From the NCBI GenBank assembly GCA_032719365.1, contig CM064861.1, positions 75,388,863 to 75,452,862 on the forward strand: a stretch of 64,000 nucleotides of DNA. Reading direction: 5' to 3'. Below, piece by piece: positions 32,797-44,689 of the stretch; within the stretch, counting starts at the first letter, position 1, and each line of letters starts with the position of its first letter. The stretch is from Prinsepia uniflora. Lineage: Eukaryota > Streptophyta > Magnoliopsida > Rosales > Rosaceae. The position numbers and the translations under genes are program-made. The notes under the pieces were generated by a model, which saw nothing but the letters and a program-made list of their open reading frames with translations, had not been told where the DNA came from and did not search any database.

Positions 32797-32877
32797 ATAT
32801 AAAATTACACATGTACTTACAAATTAAATATATCGTCAATATTACTTAATAATCTTATGTTATATGTTGGATTGTAG

Positions 32878-33061
32878 TTGTTACATGAGTCAAGAGGTAA
32901 CAAAGGGATAGGATTTGAGATAAGTACGAAATTTGCCTCTAATGAAGTTAGGGTGCTTTTAACTGCAAGAGATGCGAGGAGGGGAATAGAAGCTGTTGAG
33001 AAGCTTAAAGCTCCTGGCTTTTCTAATGTGATCTTTCATCAACTTGATGTAAATGACCAAA
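32878..33061 (+). pseudogene. Short-chain dehydrogenase/reductase pseudogene exon, left part
   Basis: After an acceptor-like ATTGTAG (32871-32877) the plus strand encodes VV, then NKGIGFEISTKFASNEVRVLLTARD, then EAVEKLKAPGFSNVIFHQLDVND. This is the NAD(P)-binding fold of plant carbonyl reductases of the neomenthol dehydrogenase and salutaridine reductase type. The glycine-rich TGxxxGIG motif is broken by about eight extra bases and a TGA between VVT and NKG. The exon runs into element D at 33062 and resumes at 42465. Upstream exons are missing (the preceding sequence is an LTR remnant). It is not functional. Confidence 0.85.
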
Positions 33062-36000
33062 TAACAGGACCCGTCCCAACTGGACGTCAAAAACAGTGCC
33101 CGGTCCTGCTCCCGTCTAACAAGTCAACCAAAGGCCCGAAATTACCCTTCAATGCTTGCCAGACAAGGGATGTTTGCGCTGATTTCTGCTGCTGCCACTG
33201 CCTCACAATTAGTCCCGAACGTCGTACCACGGCCTGGAGGGTCACAAAACAGAAAAGGTGTGAGTGGACAAAAATGACCTCTGATAAAAACATTTGCCAA
33301 AGTTACATTCTTACCCTCCAGTTTTCACAAACTTGCATGTATATCGTAAAACATGAGTAATAGTATGAAATCATTCAAGTATGAACAGTGGACCGATAAA
33401 ATCAAAACATATTTTCTCATGGTCCGTAAAACACATGTTCACCAAATCAGTTCATGTTATAAAATATCAAATCCCAGCCCTCAGGCCAAAACATGTGAAA
33501 ACATAATCACCTGGCCACAAAGACCAAAAACCCGTACTCAATACCAGTACGTCATCACAAACAACATCAATCAGCACTAATCACAAGTGCACAGTCAATC
33601 AATCAATCCGCACTACTCACAAGTGCACAAACTATCACAATCACATCAGCACTACTCACAAGTGCACAATCAAACCATCAACTTTACTACTCACAAGTGC
33701 GGCACTACGCGTAGGCCAATATCCAGCCACTCTCTCGGGAACAAACACCTATGGGCTCAACCCTCGGGCTCAGTCACAACTGGGCGAACACATCCCCAGG
33801 TTTAGACACCTCCGAGTGGTACATCCTGGCTCAGTCACATCCGAGAAGCTGACTACCATAGGATCAATTCCCGATCCTACAATCACATCCCCCAAGCTCC
33901 GGTCGTCTGGGTAATCCCCCCAAGCTCCTACCGTCTGGGCATTTCACAATCACAATGAAAACCATCTCGGGAATTACATCCCAAAATATTTCAGTCAAAT
34001 CTTGTCTTCATACAAAGTCAAGATCATTCCCGACTGGGTCTCAAGCCCAAATTACCATTTTCATGTAAACCATTGAAATCACATTCTAAAACAATAAAAT
34101 AATCCAGAAATCATCATTGACTCACCAACTAAGTCAAAATATAATTTTAGAAATCATTTAAACTCCGGGCCTCGCCGAAAACATCATTTGCACGTTCCTC
34201 GTAAAACGTGCCCGAAAGACTGATTCAAATAATCATAAAATCACAAGTAATCATTAATTTCATCAAATTCACAAGTGACTCCAAATCCGAGTCAAAATCA
34301 CTATTCACTTGGGTTCTCACGCCCAAAATAACATTGTCACGCAAATCCATGCGTTGCAACCTCCGTTGCCATTTTCACGTAAATCCACGAAATTGACCCT
34401 TGACTCATTCACGAGTCACAACATCATTTTTCAATCCATGACTCATAATCCGAGTCCAAACATTATTTTCAATCAAATTCAATACCGGACTCATAACCCG
34501 AGTCCAAACATCACTTGTAACCAAATTCATAATTTCTCGAAAATCGTACCAAAAATAATATAATAATCTAGAAAATTGAGATATCACCGGATTGAAACAT
34601 CAATCAAGTCAAATCATATCAAATCATATAATAAAGAATTTAAATCATATATGCATGCATCACGGTTAGAAAATAAAGTCCACTCACACACACCGTCCAA
34701 AACGGTCCGTTTCCGAGCTGCACGTTTTTCCGTAAAATCTGGAAATCACAACTCCAATCCAAAATCATTATAGAGGGTTACTATCATCTCAAAATACTTC
34801 ATATAATTTTCCCCAATTTTTCTGGAATTTAAATCCGTATTTAACACATAAAACAAAACTTCAGATACGCGGAACATTAACGAAACGATATCGGATTTCC
34901 TCGAAACCAACGTTAAAATGTTCGTTACAATGAGAGGATCACTAGTCATGTTGACCTCACCTTGAAACTAGGCCGTACGCGCCCTCACGCGCCGCCGTGA
35001 GTGGCTGCGCGTGAAACCCACGCGCCTGCTACAGTAATCATCGACCTCACCCGTTTGTCTGATAAACGGGTCCCTTTTGCCCGCGAGACGACCCGGTTCA
35101 ATGTCCGTCAATTCTACAACATTTTCAGTAACTCAAACGGCCATTAGCATCGAATTAGTTTGAATTAAGGATCTGTGAACTTAATTACAATCGACCTTAC
35201 CTCAAACCTCATGATCAAAGGTGATTATTCGAAGAACATTCGAACCCTGTTCATCATTCGTAGTCCTTCAATGTCACACGATTTCCTTCAATTGATGCAA
35301 CCAGAAGCTTCAATGGACTCCATTAAACTCTTTCCCTAACTCAATTGCATCAATCCAAGCCTCAAACTCCACGACTCAAGCTCGAACTTGCACACTATTA
35401 CCAGACCCAGTTCAGAGCCAATTGGGCCTCGATTTCTTTCGTTCTTGATGTGGATCGACTCGTATAGACCTCGGGAAGCTAACTCGAGCTTCAATTTCAC
35501 TCCTCACGGCTCAAATCTCATCATGCGAATTTCCCCCCAATTTTCAGAAATTCGAATTCCAGCCCCTTTCACTCTGTCAATCTCTCGTGATTACCGAGTT
35601 GAATTCAATCTCAATAATCTCTCAATTTCTCCCACTCTGGTTCAGAAATGGAACAGGAATGAAGGTGGGAAGAAACTGGATTGTGGGTTGTACACGGTGA
35701 AGAAAAATAGAGAGGTTTAATGGAAATTAAGTTTAATTAATTAATAAAACATAATAATTATGTTTTCCCCAAAACAAGGATCTGTGTTTAGGCCTGAATT
35801 TAAGGGATTAGTGACACTTGTCACTCATCCAAGTGTGTTCAGTCACCGGGTACTGTTCATATTAAAATATTATTTTAATCCCGATTCGTTCGGTTAATCG
35901 AGTATGTTCCCGTGACCATAACTTCGTCGTCGAATCTCCGATTTCGGCATGCCGCCTGTCGTTGGATTCGCATCGACGAGACCTACGTAACGGTCCTTGG

Positions 36001-36340
36001 CCCTCGTCCATTGGACTTCCCGGGTCAAAAGTCAACATTTGGCCCCTTCTTAGCCAAATTACCAAAATACCCCTCAACTTCCGAACGTCATAACTTTCTC
36101 CTCGAATGTCGGAATCCAACGTGCCACTTGTCTATGAACTCGTGACGTCCCGAACTACGTCACAGTCATTGGTCAAAGTCCATTTGACCACCCGAACTAA
36201 AAGTCAACATTTTGCCCACGCTAGGGGCAAAACGGTCATTTTGTAAAATTCGTCCGATTTCACTCAACTAATCCCCGATTAGTCATTCTAAACCATATTT
36301 AATTAATATTCAATCCCGATACTCGGGACGGGTCATTACA
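33062..36340 (-). repeat. 3' LTR of element D
   Basis: 3279 bp. Sense start TGTAATGACCCG (36340), end GGGACGGGTCCTGTTA (33062, where the final CA is changed to TA). Repeated short inverted motifs such as GGGTTCTCACGCCC and GACTCATAACCCGAGTC lie at 34140-34520, and two U3 modules at about 35905-36240. Confidence 0.92.
35905..36240 (-). promoter_or_regulatory. Two tandem U3 modules with W-box cores
   Basis: Two related blocks of about 160-180 bp each carry the order CATAACTT-TCGAAT-TCCGA, GCC(G/A)C(C/T)TGTC, GACC/ACGT, then TTGACC and (sense) GTTGACTTTT. Each block holds two to three TTGAC(C/T) cores of the kind bound by WRKY factors. The paired arrangement recurs in the other LTR of D and in C. 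Confidence 0.55.
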
Positions 36341-38293
36341 ACCTTCCCCCATTAAAGAATTTCGTCCCTGAAATTCCAACTATCCGTATTCCACAACTAC
36401 CTCGTGGAAAACTAATGGGCCTCACAATATGTGTACACCTGTACACCAACGCAGAACTCGTCTGCACTCAGACGTCACATCACAGATGCACGTCGTACTG
36501 ACTTCACTCGACCACCTCGAGTGAAGTTGATCACCGAAATTGGCAATGTCACCATTAAGCTGACTCCTTCAGCTTGACGGCTCCTCGTAATCACTAATGT
36601 GCCCTGACTTTCGCTCTCATCGAGAGTCACCAAATCTCACTTGTCAGTCCAGGCTGACACTACTAGCCAAAATGTCGCCACAAAGCTTTACCACCCTTGT
36701 AAAGTGCCAATCAGTAACAAATCAGTGACAACACATCATACTACAACATCTGTCAATGTAGCATAAGATCAACAACATGATCTCACCTCGCAGGGCAAAC
36801 TCAATCCTACGACAATTACCAACCTCAGTATCCACAACTGTCACCCCCTCAGCGATCCCAGATGCTGGTAAGGTAACGACATGATAACATCTCGCCGCAA
36901 AGCAACTTGCTGTCACACTAACCACCAACTCACTCAATCAGACGGTATAACTGGAACACATTGAACACCAGCCTAGCAGTGATCACACAAATTAACACTA
37001 GAGTTACACTAGCCAACCATGGCTAAGAGCACCTGCTCAAACAATCAATGAAATCATCAGAATCACCCTGCCCAGTGCATCGTGTTCAATGTCCAGTTCA
37101 CGTTCACAACCAAAACCAATGGTATCGGAACTAAGCCAAATACCAACACGTTTATCGACACATCACTGGTATATCCCATGTACCGTCACTAGGTATCAAG
37201 TACCATCATACATACGACACAGCAAGTCGTACACCAAGCATGATCCTACAACTGGACCCCAGTAGTCCAAATGATCAAATGCTAAGTATTACTCCAATCC
37301 CATGGAGTTCCATTAATAACAGGATTCCATTGATCCTCACATTATCAAAAATTTTAACTCTCTCAGTTCAGTATATCGGCTACCTCACTAGCCGTACACC
37401 CGACCCGACTACAAGGTCGAAATTCTCAAAGTCTCCTGACTATCACCGTCACACACAATAGGGCTTTCTGTTTATCATCCTTTGCCATTCCTGATAGTCG
37501 CCCTTTCCCGAAGTATGACCTCAGCATACTCGACCCATAGATCAATATGGTCGATCCCAAACCAGGTAGGGAAAAGTAAAAATCCTGAGGGTTTAGCTAG
37601 CATCGACAATCCTTGTCCTATGCTACCCAAAAACACCTCGCCAAATCACAACTCTCAAAATGACATATCAACGTGTCCACAGGAAAGAACGTCTAGTTCT
37701 CCCGGGATTCACACCAACCGCGGACACTACTAACACTTATGTCACAAGTCTACTCTGGTCGACTAAACATAACACTACAAATTTTCTCTTAGGATAGTCA
37801 ACACACCCATCAAGCTCATCACTTGCCCATCCGTAGATGAAGGCACACTAACACATTATCATGACCAACCCAACTGTGGTCAGAAAACCTGCCTCAACAA
37901 CTCACAGTCATAACCGGCTCATCCGGAGCCCTCAAATCGCATCAGGACTCATCCCGAATCCTAAACCAACTCCTGACTCCTACTCAGTCCAAGTCCAAAC
38001 TCGACTGACATCAATGCCACCACTGGCATATCCGGTCACCTAGCAAATACCCCTAGGTAAACCACATTCTAAACCATTTCCGGACTTCCTCTGAGTCCAA
38101 TCCAATATCCAAACCCATCCTCGGGTCAAGTTTATTCTTGGCCCAACATGCCCATCCACAAACCAAACCGTTAACAAAAACAACCATCTGGACCCACACT
38201 AGTCCGACACAATCAAAACACAAGATACAATAACAACACAAGTGTACAATACAAACTATTTACAAAGTAGCCCGAAACCAAGTATCAATACAT
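36341..38293 (-). other. Non-coding interior of element D downstream of gag
   Basis: About 1.95 kb between the gag stop and the purine tract with no protease, RT, RNase H or integrase motif. It is G-poor on the plus strand, like the interior of C. This is where pol stands in element A. Confidence 0.75.
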
Positions 38294-39148
38294 TTATTTT
38301 GAACTACTGTCAAGTCGATCGGGGCAGTTCCTTCGCAAATGTCCAAGTTTCCTATAGAAGTGACAAGTGGCAGTTCTGAGGCGACTTGCCCCACCACGCC
38401 GCTTACCTGTCGACTGGGTTGAAGTTCCACTCGAATGAACACCCACCGAGGGTCGCGACACAAGAGAATGAAGGCTAACACGCTTCGATGTTTCCTGACT
38501 TATCTTTTCAGTATCCTGACGCTCTCGGCGTCGTCCAGAGCTCAAAGATTGTTCTGGCACAGGTAAAATAGCAGCCTCCACTCGGAAAGCAGCATCTGAT
38601 AATTCCCTCAGGGTAGAATACGAGCCCACATTCACAGCACCTCGTATCGTATTCCCCAATCCCTGCTCAAACCTTCGACACTTATCCTCCTCAGTAGCCA
38701 CATACAGAGGAACGAAACTAGATAAGTGCAAAAATTGCTGTTCATAATCGACCACTGACAGATTCCCTTGCTGCAATTGGAGAAACTCAACCTCCTTAGC
38801 GTTCCGAAATGAGCGAGGATAAAACTGATCCAGAAATCGCTCTCGGAATGCATCCCATGCCAACGTAAGGGCATCCCAACCAGTCAACTGTAAACTATGC
38901 CACCACCTGTAGGCATAGCCATCCAGAAGAAAAGTGGCTAAGGGAACCATGTCCTCCGGGGGACATATCATGACCTCAAAAATCCTTTCCAATCGAGTAA
39001 TCCAATCTTCGGCGCCATCCGGGCCCGAATCACCATGAAACACAGTGGCTCCTAACCGTCGAGCTCGCTCAATATCTGGACATTCACTAATACTATTCTT
39101 GTCCCTCCCATCTTCAGACCGTGTATGGGACGCACGACTCGGAGGCAT
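38294..39148 (-). CDS. Gag protein of element D
   Basis: From ATG at 39148 (MPPSRASHT, matching the MPPRREP start region of element A) to a stop at 38294, 284 residues. Blocks shared with element A gag are ERARRLGATVFHGD, WITRLERIFEVM, LATFLLDGYAYRWWHSL, FRERFLDQFYPRSFRNAKE and CRRFEQGL. The C-terminal zinc knuckle reads CHFYRKLGHLRRNC, so the second Cys of CCHC is Tyr. The upstream in-frame stretch to 39190 covers the primer site and has no ATG. Gag would form particles and package RNA. The frame is intact even though pol is gone. Confidence 0.88.
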   Translation of the reverse strand: MPPSRASHTRSEDGRDKNSISECPDIERARRLGATVFHGDSGPDGAEDWITRLERIFEVMICPPEDMVPLATFLLDGYAYRWWHSLQLTGWDALTLAWDAFRERFLDQFYPRSFRNAKEVEFLQLQQGNLSVVDYEQQFLHLSSFVPLYVATEEDKCRRFEQGLGNTIRGAVNVGSYSTLRELSDAAFRVEAAILPVPEQSLSSGRRRERQDTEKISQETSKRVSLHSLVSRPSVGVHSSGTSTQSTGKRRGGASRLRTATCHFYRKLGHLRRNCPDRLDSSSK

Positions 39149-39177
39149 GACGTAACAACATAAATCAATAACCAAAT

Positions 39178-39189
39178 GCTCTGATACCA
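39178..39189 (-). other. tRNA-Met primer-binding site of element D
   Basis: The minus strand reads TGGTATCAGAGC three bases from the 5' LTR end. Confidence 0.9.
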
Positions 39190-39192
39190 CCT

Positions 39193-42100
39193 TGATAGGA
39201 CCCGTCCCAACTGGACGTCAAAAACCGTGCCCGGTCCTGCTCCCGTCTGACAAGTCAACCAAAGGCCCGAAAATACCCTTCAGTGCTTGCCAGACAAGGG
39301 ATGTTTGCGCTGATTTCTGCTGCTGCCACTGCCTCACGATCAGTCCCGAATGTTGTACCACGGCCTGGAGGGTCACAAAATAGAAAAGGTGTGAGTGGAA
39401 AAAAAATGACCTCTGATAAAAACATTTGCCAAAACTACATTCTTACCCTCCATTTTTCACAAACTTGCATGCATATCGTAAAACATGAGTAATAGTATGA
39501 AATCATTCAAGTATGAACAGTGGACCGATAAAATCAAAACATATTTTCCCATGGTCCGTAAAACTCATGTTCACCAAATCAGTTCATGTTATAAAACATC
39601 AAATCCCGGCCCTCAGGCCAAAACATGTGAAAACATAATCACCTGGCCACAAAGACCAAAAATCCGTACTCAATACCAGTACGTCATCACAAACAACATC
39701 AATCAGCACTAATCACAAGTGCACAGTCAATCAATCAATCCGCACTACTCACAAGTGCACAAACTATCACAATCACATCAGCACTACTCACAAGTGCACA
39801 ATCAAACCATCAACTGCACTACTCACAAGTGCGGCACTACGCGTAGGCCAATATCCAGCCACTCTCTCGGGAACAGACACCTCTGGGCTCAACCCTCGGG
39901 CTCAGTCACATCTGGGCAAACACATCCCCAGGTTCAGACACCTCCGAGTGGTACATCCTGGCTCAGTCACATCCGAGAAGTTGACTACCATAGGATCAAT
40001 TCCCGATCCTACAATCACATCCCCCAAGCTCCGGTCGTCTGGGTAATCCCCCCAAGCTCCTACCGTCTGGGCATTTCACAATCACAATGAAAACCATCTC
40101 GGGAATTACATCCCAAAATATTTCAGTCAAATCTTGTCTTCATACAAAGTCAAGATCATTCCCGACTGGGTCTCAAGCCCAAATTACCATTTTCACGTAA
40201 ACCGTTAAAATCACATTTAAAAAAAAAATAATCCAGAAATCATCATTGACTCACCAACTAAGTCAAAATATCATTTTAGAAATTATTTAAACTCTAGGCC
40301 TCGCCCAAAACATCATTTGCACGTTCCTCGGAAAACGTGCCCGGAAGACTGATTAAAATAATCATAAAATCACAAGAAATCATTAATTTCATCAAATTTA
40401 CAAGTGACTCCAAATCCGAGTCAAAATCACTATTCACTTGGGTTCTCACACCCAAAATAACATTATCACGCAAATCCATGCGTTGCAACCTCCGTTGCCA
40501 TTTTCACGTAAATCCACGAAATTGACCCTTGACTCATTCCCGAGTCACAACATCATTTTTCAATCCATGACTCATAATCCGAGTCCAAACATTATTTTCA
40601 ATCAAATTCAATACCGGACTCATAACCCGAGTCCAAACATCACTTGTAACCAAATTCATAATTTCTCGAAAACCGTGCCAAAAATAATATAATAATCCAG
40701 AAAATCGAGAAATCACCGGATCGAAACATCAATCATGTAAAATCATCTCATATAATAAAGCATTTAAATCATATATGCATGCATCACGGTTAGAAAACAA
40801 AGTCCACTTACACACACCGTCCAAAACGGTCCGTTTCCGAGCTGCGCGTTTTTCCGTAAAATTTGGAAATCACAACTCCTGTCCAAAATCATTATAGAGT
40901 GTTACTAACATCTCAAAATACTTCATATAATTTTCCCCAATTTTTTCGGAATTTAAATCCGTATTTAACACATAAAACAAAACATCAGATACGCGGAACA
41001 TTAACGAAACAATATCCGATTTCCTCGAAACCAGCGTTAAAATGTTCGTTACAATGAGAGGATCAAAAGTCATGTTGACCTCACCTTGAAACTAGGCCGT
41101 ACGCGCCCTCACGCGCCGCCGTGAGTGGCTGCGCGTGAAACCCACGCCCCTGCTACAGTAACCATCGTCCTCACCCGTTTGTCTGATAAACGGGTCCCTT
41201 TTGCCCGCGAGACAACCCGGTTCAATGTCCGTCAATTCTACACCGTTTTCAGTAATTCAAACAGCCATTAGCATCGAATTAGTTTGAATTAAGGATCTGT
41301 GAACTTAATTACAATCGACCTTACCTCAAACCTCATGATCAAAGGTGATTATTCGAAGAACATTCAAACCCTGTTCATCATTCGAAGTCCTTCAATGTCA
41401 CACGATTTCCTTCAATTGATGCAACCAGAAGCTTCAATGGACTCCGTTAAACTCTTTCCCTAACTCAATTGCATCAATCCAAGCCTCAAACTCCACGACT
41501 TAAGCTCGAACTTGCACACTGTTACCAGACCCAGTTCAGAGCCAATTGGGCCTCGATTTCTTCCGTTCTTGATGTGGATCGACACGTACAGACCTCAGGA
41601 AGCTAACTCGAGCTTCAATTTCACTCCTCACGGCTCAAATCTCATCATTCGAACTTCCCCCCAATTTTTAGAAATTCGAATTCCAGCCCCTTTCACTCTG
41701 TCAATCTCTCGTGATTACCTAGTTGAATTCAATCTCAATAATCTCTCAATTTCTCCCACTCTAGTTCAGAAATGGAAGAGGAATGAAGGTGGGAAGAAAC
41801 TGGATTGTGGGTTATACACGGTTAAGAAAAATAGAGAGGTTTAATGGAAATTAAGTTTAATTAATTAATAAAACATAATAATTATGTATTCCCCAAAACA
41901 AGGATCTGTGTTTAGGCCTGAATTTAAGGGATGAGTGACACTTGTCACTCATCCAAGTGTGTTCAGTCACCGGGTACTGTTCATATTAAAATATTATTTT
42001 AATCCCGGTTCGTTCGGTTAATCGAGTCTGTTCCCGTAACCATAACTTCGTCGTCGAATCTCCGATTTCGGCATGCCGCCTGTCGTTGGATTCGCATCGA

Positions 42101-42464
42101 CGAGACCTACGTAACGGTCTTTGGTCCTCGTCCATTGGACTTCCCGGGTCCAAAGGCAACATTTGGCCCCTTCTTAGCCAAATTACCAAAATACCCCTCA
42201 ACTTCCGAACGTCATAACTTTCTCCTCGAATGTCGAAATCGAACGTGCTACCTGTCTATGAACTCGTGACGTCCCGAACTACGTCATACTCATCGATCAA
42301 AGTCCGTTTGACCGGCCGAACTAAAAGTCAACATTTTGCCCACGCTAGGGGCAAAACGGTCATTTTGCACAATTCGTCCGATTTCACTCAACTAATCCCC
42401 GATTAGTCATTCTAAACCATAATTAATTAATATTAAATCCCGATACTCGGGACGGGTCATTACA
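39193..42464 (-). repeat. 5' LTR of element D
   Basis: 3272 bp, pairs with 33062-36340. Sense start TGTAATGACCCG at 42464, end GGGACGGGTCCTATCA at 39193. Confidence 0.92.
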
Positions 42465-42490
42465 CCAAACTAGCATTGATCATGCATAGC
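42465..42490 (+). pseudogene. Short-chain dehydrogenase pseudogene exon, right remnant
   Basis: Resumes after the second CCAAA with residues fitting DQTSIDHA and then a stop. Similarity ends before the Cassandra element. Confidence 0.55.
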
Positions 42491-42534
42491 CATTTAGCCA
42501 GCGTGTTCCCATCCTTTTTTTGTTTGGGTTTTTA

Positions 42535-43218
42535 TGTATGACCCGTGTCTTGGAGAGAACGGTGAACGATCTCACATTCCTGCGAGGGGGGAATGGTCTG
42601 GGAAGGGAATGATGGTGTGCCTTAAAGGGGTAGGCACACACCTATCTATCACGAGGCCTTTTAAGAGCTCAATGTCTTTGGGTTCGGTTAGAACTCCAAA
42701 GTTAAGCGAGTTGAGGCTGGTGCAATTGTAGGATGGGTGACCCCCGGAAAGTTGCACCTTGAGCTCCTAAAAACAAAACCATGAGGGCGTGGAGGCCCAA
42801 AGCGGAAAATATTGTGGTAGAGTCGGGTCTTGACCGAGGAGGGTCGGATCTTGACAGAATGGTATCAGAGTTAGACCCCGACTGGGAAGTGTGCCAGCGA
42901 GGATGCTGGGCCCTACGGGAGGTGGATTGTAAGACCCGTGTCCTAGAGAGAACGATGAACGATCCCACATTCCTGCGAGGGGGAATGGTCTAGGAAGAGA
43001 ATGGTGGTGTGCCTTAAAGGTGTAGGCACACACCTATCTAGCACGAGGCTTTTTAGGAACTCAGTGGCTTTGGATTCGGTTAGAACTCCAAAGTTAAGCC
43101 AGTTGAGGCTGGTCCAATTCCAAGATGGGTGACCTCCAGGGAAGTTGCACCGTGAGCTCCTGAAAACAAAACCGTGAGGGCGAGGAGGCCTAAAACGGAC
43201 AATATTGTTCTAGAGTCG
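42535..43218 (+). mobile_element. Cassandra TRIM with 5S-rRNA-like LTRs
   Basis: LTR1 is 42535-42856 (TGTATGACCCG...TTGACA). A tRNA-Met primer site TGGTATCAGAG starts at 42860, the internal part is only about 70 bp, and a purine-rich GGGAGGTGGAT precedes LTR2, which starts at 42928 (TGTAAGACCCG). LTR2 stops at about 43218, about 33 bp short. Each LTR holds a 5S-like segment with the A-box-like AAGTTAAGCG and C-box-like AGGATGGGTGACC. Cassandra elements code no protein and depend on other elements. I found no clear target duplication, as expected with a truncated right end. Confidence 0.93.
42692..42760 (+). promoter_or_regulatory. 5S-rRNA-like internal promoter in Cassandra LTR1
   Basis: AACTCCAAAGTTAAGCG (42694-42710) and TAGGATGGGTGACC (42731-42744) correspond to the A box and C box of the 5S rRNA internal promoter, at close to normal spacing. 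LTR2 carries the same with AAGATGGGTGACC. Confidence 0.85.
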
Positions 43219-43803
43219 TGAACTCCAAAGTTGCACCTTGTCTTCAACTTTTTATTTTTAACTCCTAATATTTTTTTCCTTTCAATTTCGTTTGCTTTTT
43301 TTTTTCTTTTCATTTTTTTTTCAAATCTTCTCAATTTTATTGGAGTTTCTGTTACAATCCGTCATGAAATTTAAAGTGAGAATTAGCAAATGACCAATTT
43401 ACCCTTCTATTCTTAATTATCAAAATTTGTCGAGTTGACCAAGACTAGTGAATGAGTTATTTGAGAATTTGACTCCGAAAACTTTCCAATTAAATAAAGA
43501 ATGAGTAGTAAATGTCGAAATGGAATTCAAAAGTTGAAATAAAAAATCGTTAGAAATTTTATTATAAACAATTTTTAAGATTTTATAAAACTCCCTTTAA
43601 ATTATTTCATGGTTGTGAAATCTTAAAAAATTTATATAGTTTACGTTGATTTTTATTAAATCATTTAAAATTAATTATTTAAGTTCTTAAAAAAATTAAT
43701 GTTAATATAAATTTGTAACATTTTTGTGTATAATTTTTTTGATGAAAGATGAAATAACTGATATTTAATTGAAATAAAGTAATTTAAATAATAATACCTA
43801 ATA

Positions 43804-43834
<31 letters not shown>
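43804..43834. repeat. (AAT)n microsatellite
   Basis: About ten perfect AAT units. Confidence 0.9.
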
Positions 43835-44639
43835 GTAAGTATAGAAAGAAAAAAAGTTAGCAAATGGAAGAAAATGTTAAAAATTCATTAGATAATGGGT
43901 AAATTTTTACCCATCTAATTTCTATCCATTTCAATAATACTTATGAGTACTCATGCCCATGGATAATTATGCCCATCCCTAAATTCAACGTGACAATGTC
44001 CGTCGGGTAAGATTGTTTCTCTGCAAGGTTAGCTAGGAATAACAAAATATATATGCAGTTGAAAATATGAAATTTGAAAAGTAAGACAGATGACAATTCC
44101 CCTAAGATTGTCAGATCTAGATAAGATATACAAAGTTGTAAATATATAAATTTAAGGTTCCTTATATTTCAATATAAAACATGAATATGGAAGACTAAAA
44201 AAATTATATACATGTTTTTCGGGTCAGATACATGTACTTCCGAACATGCCGATCTGTAACTTGTTTCATGGCTGCTTGTATTCAAAAACATTATTCTTGA
44301 CAGAGTATCTATAATATTCTAAGGATTAATTTAGAAGCGTAAATTAAAAATATGAAATATAAGTAATTAACTAAAAAATTGTATTGAAAAACTGACGTAC
44401 TGGCTTACAACAAAGTTACTGAAGAGGTAATTAAGAACCCTAACCCTAATCCTACACAATGTGCACGTGTGAGTCCGTGAGTGTGACAAAACAAAACTAT
44501 AGAATTTTAAAACAAAAGAAATTAAATGGGGAAATAATTAAAGTCAAGAGAGCTAGGTTAAGAAAATGAGGTTACAACTTTTTCCTTTGTGTGGTATGCT
44601 TTGTACGTACTAGAATTTCATGAAAACGATGGATGATTA

Positions 44640-44662
44640 GATATATATATATATATATATAT
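44640..44662. repeat. (TA)n microsatellite
   Basis: About eleven TA units. Similar TA runs lie at 46634-46649 and 46998-47016. Confidence 0.9.
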
Positions 44663-44689
44663 GTCCACGTGCAAAATATATTTCTTGTT

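Larger units (their letters stand above)
33062..42464 (-). mobile_element. Element D: Tekay-related gag-only element (TR-GAG type)
   Basis: LTRs are 33062-36340 and 39193-42464 (about 3.28 kb each). Target duplication CCAAA is at 33057-33061 and 42465-42469. The tRNA-Met primer site is at 39189-39178 and the purine tract at 36354-36341 (sense). The interior encodes gag only. Non-autonomous plant elements that keep only gag are known as TR-GAG. The two LTRs are very similar by eye, so it is fairly recent. Confidence 0.93.
43219..44689. other. AT-rich region without recognised gene
   Basis: Contains an (AAT)n microsatellite (43804-43834), a T-rich tract near 43270-43320 and a TA microsatellite at 44640-44662. 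No protein-like frame was seen. Confidence 0.5.

Noticed and set aside
42692..42760. A true 5S rRNA gene
   Set aside because: Only the internal-promoter half is similar, it is embedded in a Cassandra LTR with primer site and second LTR, and the 5' half of 5S rRNA is missing.
44437..44453. Telomere-like CCCTAACCCTAAT
   Set aside because: Only about two repeat units; too short to be an interstitial telomere.
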